From an uncultured Opitutales bacterium (GTDB lineage Bacteria; Verrucomicrobiota; Verrucomicrobiia; Opitutales; UBA2995), in the NCBI GenBank assembly GCA_937920335.1, contig CALGUT010000889.1, positions 1-12,695 of the forward strand: a stretch of 12,695 nt of DNA. Reading direction: 5' to 3'. Every line of letters starts with the position of its first letter. Position 1 is the first letter of the stretch. Of the stretch, positions 1-6,894 are shown one piece after another. The notes beneath the pieces are model-generated. The model ran no database searches and was not told where the DNA came from. It worked only from the letters and a program-made list of their open reading frames with translations. The translations under genes were made by a program, and so were the position numbers.

Positions 1-226
1 TAAAAGAGAGATAAAGGGAGCTGAAGACCCGATTGCCAAAAAAGCTGAGCTAGTTAGAGAGTATCGAGAACGATTTTTGTCCCCCTACCAAGCAGCCAGC
101 CAAGCGATGATAACGGATGTGATTGATCCTGCTGATACACGCTCTAAATTGGCTATGGCATTGCGAACTACACTTTCGAAACGAGTAACCCGTCCGCCTA
201 AGAAGCATGGGAATATGCCTCTATGA
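1..226 (+). CDS. mmdA: Carboxyltransferase (alpha) subunit of acyl-CoA decarboxylase, C-terminal part only
   Basis: This is a partial gene, open at the left edge. The reading frame starts at base 2 and gives 74 codons to a TGA at 224-226. The tail matches the C-terminus of the MmdA/propionyl-CoA carboxylase beta family: a PYQAA segment, then DVIDPADTR, then the terminal KKHGNMPL, which is close to the usual KKHGNIPL ending. By family knowledge this subunit moves the carboxyl group from an acyl-CoA, classically (S)-methylmalonyl-CoA, to carrier-bound biotin in the cytoplasm. OadA-type subunits carry a fused biotin domain at the C-terminus; this protein has none and a separate carrier follows, which favours methylmalonyl-CoA decarboxylase over oxaloacetate decarboxylase. 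Glutaconyl-CoA or another acyl-CoA remains possible because the substrate-binding part is outside the window. It is the first visible gene of a four-gene operon; the next gene starts about 37-40 bases on. Confidence 0.85.
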   Translation, partial: KREIKGAEDPIAKKAELVREYRERFLSPYQAASQAMITDVIDPADTRSKLAMALRTTLSKRVTRPPKKHGNMPL

Positions 227-265
227 TCCGCTGTTTCTGACGGAATACATGAACCGAAATAATTG

Positions 266-688
266 ATGACGCCGAATTACGCCAGTCCAATAGCTAGCTT
301 GCCTGATTATCCCGGTTTGCTGGAGAGCTTATCCTTTTTGTTACACGGTTTTGGTATCGTCATATTCACGCTCGCAATCCTTGCGTTGATCACGCACGGG
401 ATGGGTCGTTTGTTTGTAGCTGTTTCCAAATCGCAAAAAACAGAGCCTCCTGCGAAGCTAAGGTCGAAGCCACCAGATGAAGAAATAGACGGATGTGTGT
501 TAGCTGCGATAGCGGCTGCTGTTCATACCGTTTTGGGTCATCAGGTCCGCTTGACTCGCGTGAAACGGGTCGGAACTGAGCAAAGGTGGGCGCAGGAGGG
601 GCGCCAGTCCTTGCTATCTTCCCACAATCCAAGGAATCCTTCTGATGGAAGTCAGTCTCCTTTTAACAGAAAAAATAGTCCTAGATGA
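266..688 (+). CDS. OadG/MmdD-type small membrane subunit of Na+-pumping decarboxylase
   Basis: A protein of about 140 residues with one hydrophobic helix near residues 23-45, followed by a charged Pro/Lys-rich linker and a C-terminal block. That block contains an AAIAAAVH segment and WAQEGR followed by SSH, typical of the gamma/delta subunits that hold these decarboxylase complexes together. In known complexes the helix binds the beta subunit and the soluble tail binds the alpha subunit. A tail of about 20 polar residues follows the SSHNPR motif and is not obviously conserved. The ATG at 266 is preferred; a TTG directly before it (263) is also possible, and an in-frame TAA at 260-262 rules out anything longer. 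No Shine-Dalgarno is seen. It lies between the alpha subunit and the biotin carrier. Confidence 0.82.
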   Translation: MTPNYASPIASLPDYPGLLESLSFLLHGFGIVIFTLAILALITHGMGRLFVAVSKSQKTEPPAKLRSKPPDEEIDGCVLAAIAAAVHTVLGHQVRLTRVKRVGTEQRWAQEGRQSLLSSHNPRNPSDGSQSPFNRKNSPR

Positions 689-689
689 A

Positions 690-696
690 TTGAGGA
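690..696 (+). promoter_or_regulatory. Ribosome binding site of the biotin carrier gene
   Basis: A GAGGAAA-like purine run lies about 7 bases before the ATG at 703. It supports that start and stands out because most other genes in the window have no such site. Confidence 0.6.
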
Positions 697-702
697 AATG
701 GT

Positions 703-1080
703 ATGAAGAAACTGCGTATCACTGTAGATGGGAAACCGTACGAGGTGACGGTTGAGGTTCTGGACGAAGGAAAGGCATCGGTTACACCATCGAAACCTAA
801 ATCAATAATTCCTCTGTCGGCGACTGTCGAAGCGCCCGTAAATCCGGTCGTTAGCAGACCGAAAATTACGGGTGCTATTGTAAGTCCTATCGCTGGCAAG
901 GTCGTCTCGATTGATGTTTCGGTTGGGCAGAATATCGAAGCCGGTGCTACGATGATAACCCTTGAGGCAATGAAAATGAATACCTTTGTCAGTGCACCAG
1001 CCAAGGGAACGGTTACTGACATTCACGTGATGGTTGGAGATGGCGTGGAGGAAGGGCAGTCTCTACTCTCTCTAACTTAG
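703..1080 (+). CDS. mmdC: Biotin carboxyl carrier protein of the decarboxylase
   Basis: A 125-residue protein. An N-terminal strand segment (residues 1-20) is followed by a Pro/Ala/Val-rich flexible linker (about 25-54) and a C-terminal biotinyl domain (about 55-125). The biotinylation motif EAMKM is at residues 88-92, making K91 the predicted biotin site, 34 residues from the C-terminus as is normal. The two symmetric halves of the barrel (65-87 and 102-124) flank the hairpin. The linker would let biotin swing between the alpha subunit, where it is carboxylated, and the beta subunit, where it is decarboxylated with Na+ export. This is one of the few starts here with a good ribosome site (GAGGAA, about 7 bases before the ATG). 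The beta-subunit gene begins 15 bases after the stop. Confidence 0.93.
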   Translation: MKKLRITVDGKPYEVTVEVLDEGKASVTPSKPKSIIPLSATVEAPVNPVVSRPKITGAIVSPIAGKVVSIDVSVGQNIEAGATMITLEAMKMNTFVSAPAKGTVTDIHVMVGDGVEEGQSLLSLT

Positions 1081-1095
1081 TAAGCCGACCTTCCC

Positions 1096-2451
1096 ATGGA
1101 CTTTCTGAACAATTTGGTAACGCTTACTGCTTTTGGCGATCTGACTTTCAAGATGGTTTTGATGTGGGTGGTGGTGGTGGCATTGTTCTACTTTGCAATC
1201 TACAAGAAGTTTGAACCCTTGTTATTGGTGCCGATCGCATTCGGAGCACTCATGGCAAATCTTCCGACGAAGGGTATCTTGAATGCGCCTCCGGGTGACG
1301 TGTTGGTAAATCAATCGGGGGTGATCGTTGAGTTAGCGGTTCAGGACGGGCAGGCTGTTTCCGAAGGAATGTCGATCTACAGGATTGCTTACGCAGATGA
1401 GGATTCTGACGTTGGAATCTGGATACAGGCGGAGGCGAACGGACTTATAGCAGATCTTTCGATAGCGCCTGGGGATTCGGTGGTAGCCGGTCAGTTTGCC
1501 ATGCGCATCTTTGATAAGGAAGGACGGGGCGGTCTTTATTACTACATCCAAAAAGGGATTCACTTGGAAAATTTTCCCCCCCTCATCTTTCTGGGTGTAG
1601 GGGCACTTACGGACTTTGGTCCTCTCATTGCGAATCCTCGTACTTTATTGTTGGGAGCGGCGGCGCAGTTCGGGGTCTTTTTTACGTTTATCTGCGCGAC
1701 GGGTTCCTCGTTGTTCACTGCCAAGCAGGCAGCGGCGATTGGGATAATCGGAGGAGCTGATGGACCGACGTCTATCTTCATCGCCAATAAGTTGGCACCG
1801 GATCTCTTGGCGCCGGTTGCGGTAGCTGCTTATAGCTACATGGCACTGGTTCCGTTGATTCAGCCGCCGATCATGCGATTGCTAACCAGTGAAGCAGAAC
1901 GGAAAATCCACATGAAATCGCTTCGTAAGGTGCGTAAGGAGGAGAAGCTGCTGTTTGCGTTGTTAGTAACGATCGTGTGCGTGCTTTTGGTTCCCGATGC
2001 ATCGGCCCTTATTTGTATGCTCATGCTGGGCAATTTTTTGCGGGAGAGTGGTGTGACGGAACGGTTGGTTAATGCGGCGCAAAACGAAATTATCAACGTT
2101 ATTACGATACTCTTGGGAACCAGTGTCGGTATCACGATGGGCGGTGACCATTTTCTTAACGGAAAAACGCTTATGATACTTGGTATGGGTATTGTTGCTT
2201 TTTCGGTAGCGACGGCTTCTGGTCTATTAATGGCCAAGCTTATTAACCTCGTTTCCACGGAAAAGATTAATCCGCTGATCGGGTCTGCTGGCGTTTCTGC
2301 TGTTCCTATGGCTGCCCGAGTATCACAAGCCGAAGGGCAAAAAGCAGATCCGTCCAATTTTCTGTTAATGCACGCGATGGGGCCGAATGTAGCGGGTGTG
2401 ATCGGAACCGCCATGGTGGCAGGATATTTTATCGCCACACTCGGAGGCTAA
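1096..2451 (+). CDS. mmdB: Na+-pumping decarboxylase beta subunit (OadB/MmdB) with an inserted biotinyl-like domain
   Basis: A 451-residue integral membrane protein that decarboxylates carboxybiotin and couples this to Na+ export. Functional residues known from Klebsiella OadB are all present: the Asp in GGADGPTSI (D222), the Tyr in AYSYMALVP (Y248), and N392, G396, S401 and R408 in the NPLIGSAGVSAVPMAARV block. LLMHAMGPNVAGVIG at 423-437 is also family-typical. The first helix (about 20-36) and a second hydrophobic stretch (about 41-55) are separated from FPPLIFLGVGALTDFGPL (160-177) by an extra soluble segment at about 62-145. Compact MmdB proteins lack it. Klebsiella OadB has an insertion at this place, but as I recall its sequence it is helical and unrelated. 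Here the segment has two repeated halves like a biotinyl/lipoyl barrel but no lysine in the hairpin. The gene is last in the operon and converges with the next gene across 13 bases. Confidence 0.92.
   Translation: MDFLNNLVTLTAFGDLTFKMVLMWVVVVALFYFAIYKKFEPLLLVPIAFGALMANLPTKGILNAPPGDVLVNQSGVIVELAVQDGQAVSEGMSIYRIAYADEDSDVGIWIQAEANGLIADLSIAPGDSVVAGQFAMRIFDKEGRGGLYYYIQKGIHLENFPPLIFLGVGALTDFGPLIANPRTLLLGAAAQFGVFFTFICATGSSLFTAKQAAAIGIIGGADGPTSIFIANKLAPDLLAPVAVAAYSYMALVPLIQPPIMRLLTSEAERKIHMKSLRKVRKEEKLLFALLVTIVCVLLVPDASALICMLMLGNFLRESGVTERLVNAAQNEIINVITILLGTSVGITMGGDHFLNGKTLMILGMGIVAFSVATASGLLMAKLINLVSTEKINPLIGSAGVSAVPMAARVSQAEGQKADPSNFLLMHAMGPNVAGVIGTAMVAGYFIATLGG
1291..1515 (+). other. Lysine-less biotinyl/lipoyl-like domain inside the beta subunit
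   Basis: Residues 66-140 of the beta subunit. Two half-repeats, at 75-97 (GVIVELAVQDGQAV...) and 116-138 (GLIADLSIAPGDSV...), share the G-x-I-x-x-L, G, V, G and R-I positions. They line up with the two halves of the true biotin carrier encoded just upstream (its residues 65-87 and 102-124). The half-to-half spacing is 41 residues, against 37 in the carrier. The hairpin that would carry EAMKM is replaced by residues 98-115, which are acidic (DEDSD at 101-105) and contain no lysine. It therefore looks like a barrel-sandwich fold kept for structure or docking, not for carrying biotin. The fold assignment is my inference from pattern; which membrane face it lies on is not established here. Confidence 0.65.
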
Positions 2452-2464
2452 GACTGTGGGTCGA

Positions 2465-3487
2465 TTACTTAACGGGCGTAATCACTATGTTTTTATAGCT
2501 CGCCTGGGTATGGTCTCCTTGTAGGTAGATCGGGCCAGGTTTTGACTCGTCAGACCAAAGGGCTCCACCGGTGACACCCATAAGCGGCACGTTGTCGTGG
2601 ATAGTTACACCATTCAAGATAACGGTCGCATGCCGATCAACTAGCGTGATGTCGTAGGTCTGCCATTCGCCATCCATTTTCTCAGCAGCGACGGCTGGTG
2701 CAACACGGCTGTAGATGCCGCCCATATAGTGAGAGTCTAGTTTGCGGCCATAGGTGGAAGCTACCTGGATTTCATAGATGCCACGTAAGTAGATGCCGCT
2801 GTTACCACCCTCGTTGACCATGACCTCAAGTTTCAGGTTGAAGTCCTCAAAGGTATCCTTGGTGCGCAGGTTGCCGTAGTGGATTTTTGGCTTACCGTCC
2901 TTCTGGACGGGGTCGTTTGCCAGTATACCGTTTTCTACCTTCCACCCGTTTGCGTCTTTAGGGTCTAGCAGCTTCCATTTATCCAGATTCTTGCCGTCAA
3001 AAAGAACGACAGGTTTGCCGTATTTTACCTTCTTCAAGTTAGGCTTCGGTGGGAGCGGTGGGATTCTCTTACCGGTGAACTCCTCGATTTTCGTGCCGTT
3101 TCCGTTTCGATTTGGTGTTTGGATGGTAAGGGACATGTTATCACCTTTGACCGTTGCCGTAATCGTATCAGTAAAACGCTGGGTACGAACTACATCTCCG
3201 TCGGAGTCTTTGCGTTCGACGTCTTTAGTGCGCGTTATAACGAGCGTGTTCTTATCTGGAAACACGACACTGTCCACGGGAAGCACGCTTCCGCCGCCCC
3301 AGAGAATACTGGCATCGTAATAACCGTCTTTTTCGGTTACTTCAAGCCAGCCGGCCCGATCATTGGGGATCGTCAAGGCCCAGCGATCGAGGAATTTGTC
3401 ATAAGGTCCTTTCGCTTGAAGCGACGAGGCACAAATGAACAGGCCTGTAAGTAGAAACAAAGATCTTAATAGGGTAGGGAATTTCAT
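2465..3487 (-). CDS. Secreted DUF1080 (3-keto-disaccharide hydrolase family) protein with an extra N-terminal domain
   Basis: A 340-residue protein with a Sec signal peptide (residues 1-25, hydrophobic core followed by SSLQA). Residues 26-145 form a strand-rich domain of unknown role, joined by a proline-rich linker (142-150) to a DUF1080 domain (about 157-340). DUF1080 marks are LFDGKNLDKW at 162-171, NSGIYLRG at 229-236, YEIQV at 238-242, GPIYLQGD at 318-325 and the terminal YKNIVI strand. The family (PF06439) has a concanavalin-like jelly-roll fold, and some members cleave 3-keto-glycosides. The site of action is predicted to be the periplasm or cell surface. No lipobox is visible, unlike the second DUF1080 protein at 5992-6741. 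No Shine-Dalgarno precedes the ATG. It is convergent with the decarboxylase operon and divergent from the phosphodiesterase gene. The exact substrate is unknown. Confidence 0.88.
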   Translation of the reverse strand: MKFPTLLRSLFLLTGLFICASSLQAKGPYDKFLDRWALTIPNDRAGWLEVTEKDGYYDASILWGGGSVLPVDSVVFPDKNTLVITRTKDVERKDSDGDVVRTQRFTDTITATVKGDNMSLTIQTPNRNGNGTKIEEFTGKRIPPLPPKPNLKKVKYGKPVVLFDGKNLDKWKLLDPKDANGWKVENGILANDPVQKDGKPKIHYGNLRTKDTFEDFNLKLEVMVNEGGNSGIYLRGIYEIQVASTYGRKLDSHYMGGIYSRVAPAVAAEKMDGEWQTYDITLVDRHATVILNGVTIHDNVPLMGVTGGALWSDESKPGPIYLQGDHTQASYKNIVITPVK

Positions 3488-3589
3488 AGGATTTGTATCT
3501 TTGATTGAAGGGCTTTTCTCAAGTCAATTATATGACACTCCATCCTTTCCGTCCTTGTTTAAGGCTTCATTTTCCCTAGTCTGAAGGGT

Positions 3590-4378
3590 GTGCATCACCT
3601 TTACTGCAAGAAAAGGACACAACTTGTTCTGACGGCCCTGTGTTTCACTGTGCTGGTTTCACCTGGAAGCGCTCGCCTATTGGAAATGGTTGCCCATCGC
3701 GGAGCGAACGGACTAGCGCCGGAAAATACAGTTGCTGCGGCACAGAAATGCGTGGAGATGGGAGTTGATTACGTGGAGATTGATGTGCGAACAAGTTCGG
3801 ATGGCGTGATGTATATCCTCCATGACAAAACCTTGGACCGAACGACTAACGGGACGGGTGCTATCAGCGAGCGTTCCTCCGACTACATAGATTCCTTGGA
3901 TGCCGGGAGTTGGTTTAGTGCAGAGTTTTCAGGTGAAAGAGTCCCCCGTCTTCGACCGTTTCTCGAGCGATTCCAAGGTAAGATACAAGTCTACTTTGAT
4001 GTTAAAAGCGCAGATCTTTCAGAGCTGGTCGATTTGGTGAAGGAGACTGGGTTCGAGCGGCACTGTTTCTTTTGGTTCAGTAACGACGAGAGGGCTCGTG
4101 AATTGAGAAATCTTGATGCGCATATCCCACTCAAAATGAATGCCGTGGATGTTGACGGGTTGAAACGCGTGCTCGCCTACGATCCGCAGATTATTGAGTA
4201 CCGTCTTGAGCATTTGACCGATGAGTTCGTTTCTTTTTGCCGTGAGCATAATCTGAAAATGATGGCTCACGCACTCGAAAAGGGTGCCGAAACTAACTAC
4301 CAGGCGATTATCGATTCACCGGCTGATATGGTGAATTTGGATAAAGCGGACTTAATGTTGGAGCTACTGGCTGAATAA
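3590..4378 (+). CDS. Exported glycerophosphodiester phosphodiesterase family protein
   Basis: A 262-residue protein of the GDPD TIM-barrel family, which hydrolyses glycerophosphodiesters (from phospholipid head groups) to glycerol 3-phosphate and an alcohol. The diagnostic motifs are AHRGANGLAPENT (H36, R37, E45, N46), EIDVRTSSDG (E63, D65) and LHD (H78, D79). The later metal-ligand position often written E-x-K appears as DVK (D137, K139), an Asp-for-Glu variant. An N-terminal hydrophobic stretch (about 11-28, ending SPGSA) looks like a signal peptide, so it probably acts outside the cytoplasm. The start is GTG at 3590. An in-frame stop at 3560-3562 prevents a much longer protein, and the next Met lies inside the catalytic core. 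A GAAGGG run sits only one base before the GTG, which is unusually close. Its stop lies 37 bases from the convergent sulfatase stop. Confidence 0.87.
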   Translation: MHHLYCKKRTQLVLTALCFTVLVSPGSARLLEMVAHRGANGLAPENTVAAAQKCVEMGVDYVEIDVRTSSDGVMYILHDKTLDRTTNGTGAISERSSDYIDSLDAGSWFSAEFSGERVPRLRPFLERFQGKIQVYFDVKSADLSELVDLVKETGFERHCFFWFSNDERARELRNLDAHIPLKMNAVDVDGLKRVLAYDPQIIEYRLEHLTDEFVSFCREHNLKMMAHALEKGAETNYQAIIDSPADMVNLDKADLMLELLAE

Positions 4379-4415
4379 CTACCTGAAAATGCGAAGCGGG
4401 TTATTCCCTGAACAC

Positions 4416-5834
4416 TCACCGCCGATATTGAAAATTTGGAATCCGTGCTCCCAATTGCTCGGGTAGCGAGTCGGCAGTATGCCGGCGGTGCATCTCGGCT
4501 TTTTGAGTCAGGTATTCGACGATGTCGGGATGTGTGTCGGCCACATCATGGGCTTCAGATATGTCTTTCTCCAAGTGGTAGAGTTCGGGCTTTTCAAGTT
4601 TGATTCGACGGCTGTAGTTGCGCGCTTCGCGTTGCTCGAAGTGAAGTTTCCAGGGACCGGCTCGGACGGCATTTAACTCACCGGTGTTCCAGTAAAAGAA
4701 TTCATTGCGAGGGCTGTCGCCGGTTCCAAGTAAGGCGGGGGACAGATCGTAGCTATCCATCTTGCGATCTGTGGGGGCCTTGGTTTCTGATAGGGAAGCA
4801 AAGGTAGCCATCAAATCGATGGTGGAGCCCATTTGATCAACCACTCCAGGGGGGAGTCGTCCAGGTCCCCAGAAAATGGTGGGTACGCGTTGGCCACCCT
4901 CGAAGTTGGTTCCTTTGCCGGCTCGTAAGGGGCCTGCTGAACCGCCATGGGTATTGAATACGAGCCAGGGGCCATTGTCTGATGTAAAGAGAACAATGGT
5001 CTCCGTATCGAGTTTTAACCTACGAAGTGTGTCGAGTACTTGCCCCACGCTCCAATCAATTTCTTCGATCACGTCGCCATAAAGCCCGCGAATGCTTTTG
5101 CCCCGGAACTGTTCTGATGCAAAGAGAGGGATGTGGGGCATGGAATGGGCGAGGTAGAGAAAGAACGGGTTCTCTTGATTCTCTTCTATGAATTTGACGG
5201 CCCGTTCAGTGTAGCGTTTTGAAATGGTATTTTGGTCAGCGGGTTTTTCGATTTCTGTTTCGTTATCCATGAGCGGAACGTCGAAGTCATTGAAGTCCGG
5301 GTAATAGTCGGGATCGCCTGTGCCAGCCCGGTAGTTGGGAGCTCCCTTTATTTTTGCCATGTCGTTGGAGTAGGGGATACCGTAGTAGAAATCAAAGCCC
5401 TGAGTCATGGGCAGGTGCTGCGGTAGGTGGCCGAGGTGCCATTTTCCGACGGCCGCCGTAGCGTAATCCTTTTGCTTAAGGACTTCGGCAATCGTGACTT
5501 CTTCCTGAGGCAATCCGCCGGATGAGTCGGGGAATAACACGCCGCGGGCGGCTGAGGTCATGCCATTGCGAATCGGATAACGACCGGTCAGGAGTCCGGC
5601 ACGGCTGGGCGTGCATATCGGGTCGGCTGAGTAAAACTGCGTCCATTTCTGCCCTTCTTCCGCCATACGGTCGAGGTGGGGTGTTTTTATCGTTGGGTTT
5701 CCGAAAGACCGCAGATCTCCGTAGCCAAGATCATCACAGAATATAACTACGAAATTAGGTTCGTGGTGTTTGGCGGTTACCGCGGAGACAACCCCGCTAA
5801 GGAGAACAAACAGTGAAAGTAGTTTTCGATTCAT
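4416..5834 (-). CDS. Secreted formylglycine sulfatase, arylsulfatase A-like
   Basis: A 472-residue type I sulfatase that hydrolyses sulfate esters of sugars or aryl compounds. Residues 1-21 are a signal peptide. C74 in CTPSRAGLLTGR (74-85) is the Cys converted to formylglycine by a dedicated maturase. The other active-site residues are D34/D35 (CDDLGYGD), K131 and H133 (GKWHLG), H230 (LAHSMPH), D286/N287 (TSDNGP) and K307 (GKGTNFEGG). The GGLPQEEVTIAEVL and GIPYSND segments resemble the arylsulfatase A/GALNS branch. Length and C-terminal domain are normal. No formylglycine-generating enzyme gene is in the window, so activation depends on one elsewhere. There is no clear Shine-Dalgarno. The DUF1080 lipoprotein gene lies 157 bases upstream on the same strand and could be co-transcribed. 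The natural substrate cannot be deduced. Confidence 0.93.
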   Translation of the reverse strand: MNRKLLSLFVLLSGVVSAVTAKHHEPNFVVIFCDDLGYGDLRSFGNPTIKTPHLDRMAEEGQKWTQFYSADPICTPSRAGLLTGRYPIRNGMTSAARGVLFPDSSGGLPQEEVTIAEVLKQKDYATAAVGKWHLGHLPQHLPMTQGFDFYYGIPYSNDMAKIKGAPNYRAGTGDPDYYPDFNDFDVPLMDNETEIEKPADQNTISKRYTERAVKFIEENQENPFFLYLAHSMPHIPLFASEQFRGKSIRGLYGDVIEEIDWSVGQVLDTLRRLKLDTETIVLFTSDNGPWLVFNTHGGSAGPLRAGKGTNFEGGQRVPTIFWGPGRLPPGVVDQMGSTIDLMATFASLSETKAPTDRKMDSYDLSPALLGTGDSPRNEFFYWNTGELNAVRAGPWKLHFEQREARNYSRRIKLEKPELYHLEKDISEAHDVADTHPDIVEYLTQKAEMHRRHTADSLPEQLGARIPNFQYRR

Positions 5835-5935
5835 TGTAATAAATGGGATTCTTGGGAAGGGTGGGTCTTTCGGATTCTGCGGAAAACGGCAGGGAGGTTT
5901 TACGCCGTGATCCTGTCGAAAAGGCTCTACGTAAA

Positions 5936-5953
5936 CGGGGGATAAAGCTCCCG
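5936..5953 (-). terminator. Possible weak hairpin between DUF1080 lipoprotein and sulfatase genes
   Basis: A six-pair GC-rich stem (5936-5941 with 5948-5953, one G-T pair) and a six-base loop lie about 40 bases past the stop of the DUF1080 lipoprotein gene, read on the minus strand. The following T-run is only TTT, so it would be a poor intrinsic terminator and might only reduce read-through into the sulfatase gene. The rest of the gap (5835-5991) shows nothing else I can name. Confidence 0.3.
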
Positions 5954-5991
5954 CCTATACTGTATTCTATTTAGATTATAAGGGGTTGAGC

Positions 5992-6741
5992 CTAAAGCTC
6001 TTTGATCTTGATGTTACGGAACTGGACGAGAGCAGACGCTCCGTTCCATTCGCTTTTTTCTTCGTCATAACCACCGTGATGTTGGAGGGCTAGCGGTCCT
6101 TCCTCTGGGATGTCGGGGAGCTGTGCGTCATCAAGGACTCGTTGACCGTTGAGATCCACCGTCAAGCGATCTCCGGTCATCGTGATGTGAAAGGTATTCC
6201 ATTCGCCTATAGGTTTGTCCGCATTGACTTTAGGGGTTACGCCAGCCCGGACAACCGGATCTTTTTGGTTGTGGCGGTAGCCGTAAACTTCTCCCGAACC
6301 GATCGGCCAGGCCCAGATGTTGAGCTGTGCTTTACTGGTTCCGCGCAAATAGATTCCAGAGTCGGCGCCCGGTTGTGGATTGACCACTGGCTTTCCATCC
6401 GCATCGAGCTGGTAACTGCCATCCGGCAAAACCACCGGTACGTCGTAGGTGCCTTTCAATTCTTTGAGTCGCCATTCTACATGGAGCTCGAAGTCCTTAT
6501 AGCTTCCAGTGCTCCACAGCCCTTTTTCTCCACGTGGGTTTAGCTTGGGTTGGCAATCGATTACGCCGTCTACGACTGTCCAGATACCTTCGGCAACATC
6601 CTCTTTTAGTTCCCATCCAGTGAGTTCTTTACCGTTAAATAAAGAAGTCCATCCATCATCATGCGAGGCATCTTTGGTGGGCGAGCAGCCAAGCATTAGC
6701 AGAGCGATAAGAGATAGCAGGGTAGCGTAGGGTGTTTTCAT
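5992..6741 (-). CDS. DUF1080 family lipoprotein (3-keto-disaccharide hydrolase family)
   Basis: A 249-residue protein with a lipoprotein signal: a hydrophobic core, then LMLGC with C19 as the lipidated cysteine. A short polar spacer leads into a single DUF1080 domain from about residue 30 to the end. Motifs are LFNGKELTGW at 34-43, ADSGIYLRG at 126-134, VDLNGQRV at 195-202, GPLALQHHG at 215-223 and FRNIKIKEL as the last strand. An insertion at about 95-123 (rich in D, G and P) precedes the SGIYLRG strand. It is probably anchored in the outer membrane or periplasm, acting on modified glycosides. It has the classical family length and lacks the extra N-terminal domain of the gene at 2465-3487. 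No Shine-Dalgarno is visible; the leader is AT-rich. The sulfatase lies downstream on the same strand and the aldolase is divergent. Confidence 0.9.
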   Translation of the reverse strand: MKTPYATLLSLIALLMLGCSPTKDASHDDGWTSLFNGKELTGWELKEDVAEGIWTVVDGVIDCQPKLNPRGEKGLWSTGSYKDFELHVEWRLKELKGTYDVPVVLPDGSYQLDADGKPVVNPQPGADSGIYLRGTSKAQLNIWAWPIGSGEVYGYRHNQKDPVVRAGVTPKVNADKPIGEWNTFHITMTGDRLTVDLNGQRVLDDAQLPDIPEEGPLALQHHGGYDEEKSEWNGASALVQFRNIKIKEL

Positions 6742-6852
6742 GTATTGGTTTTAGAAAATCATATAGGCTGGGTCAAGCTAGCTGGCTTAGAAAACCGAGG
6801 GTCGGATGGCCAAGGATTCGAGGTATAGAATTACCGGACAGTTGACCGAAGT

Positions 6853-6858
6853 TTGACA
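6853..6858 (+). promoter_or_regulatory. Perfect -35-like TTGACA upstream of the aldolase
   Basis: TTGACA at 6853-6858 is preceded 11 bases earlier by a related TTGACC at 6842-6847. No good -10 box follows at the normal spacing; the bases 17 away (6876-6881) read AATGAA. It may be a -35 element of a promoter starting very close to the aldolase ATG, or a repeated operator half-site. Confidence 0.25.
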
Positions 6859-6862
6859 GGCT

Positions 6863-6894
6863 AGGTGGACTCATGAATGAATACCGCTAAATGA
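6863..6894 (+). promoter_or_regulatory. Shine-Dalgarno with minicistron(s) abutting the aldolase start
   Basis: AGGTGG at 6863-6868 is the best ribosome site upstream of the aldolase but lies 22 bases from its ATG at 6891. It is well placed for two tiny reading frames. ATG 6873 encodes MNEYR and stops with TAA at 6888-6890, directly against the aldolase ATG. ATG 6877 encodes MNTAK and stops with TGA at 6892-6894, overlapping the aldolase ATG as ATGA. Either could feed ribosomes to the aldolase by translational coupling. Confidence 0.4.

Noticed and set aside
1..688. Oxaloacetate decarboxylase as the name for the left operon
   Set aside because: The alpha-subunit tail ends in KKHGNMPL like MmdA/PccB and lacks the fused biotin domain of OadA; a separate carrier gene follows, fitting methylmalonyl-CoA decarboxylase better.
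1860..2438. A 192-codon open frame antisense to the beta subunit gene
   Set aside because: The sense frame encodes a clearly conserved OadB protein over the whole stretch; the antisense product has no recognisable motif and is a codon-use shadow.
2463..2483. Inverted repeat GATTAC/GTAATC at the junction of the convergent decarboxylase and DUF1080 genes
   Set aside because: Only six AT-rich pairs with a nine-base loop and no T-run; it overlaps the DUF1080 stop codon and is too weak to call a terminator.
5886..5908. Inverted repeat ACGGC/GCCGT upstream of the sulfatase
   Set aside because: Five pairs with a 13-base loop is expected by chance at this length.
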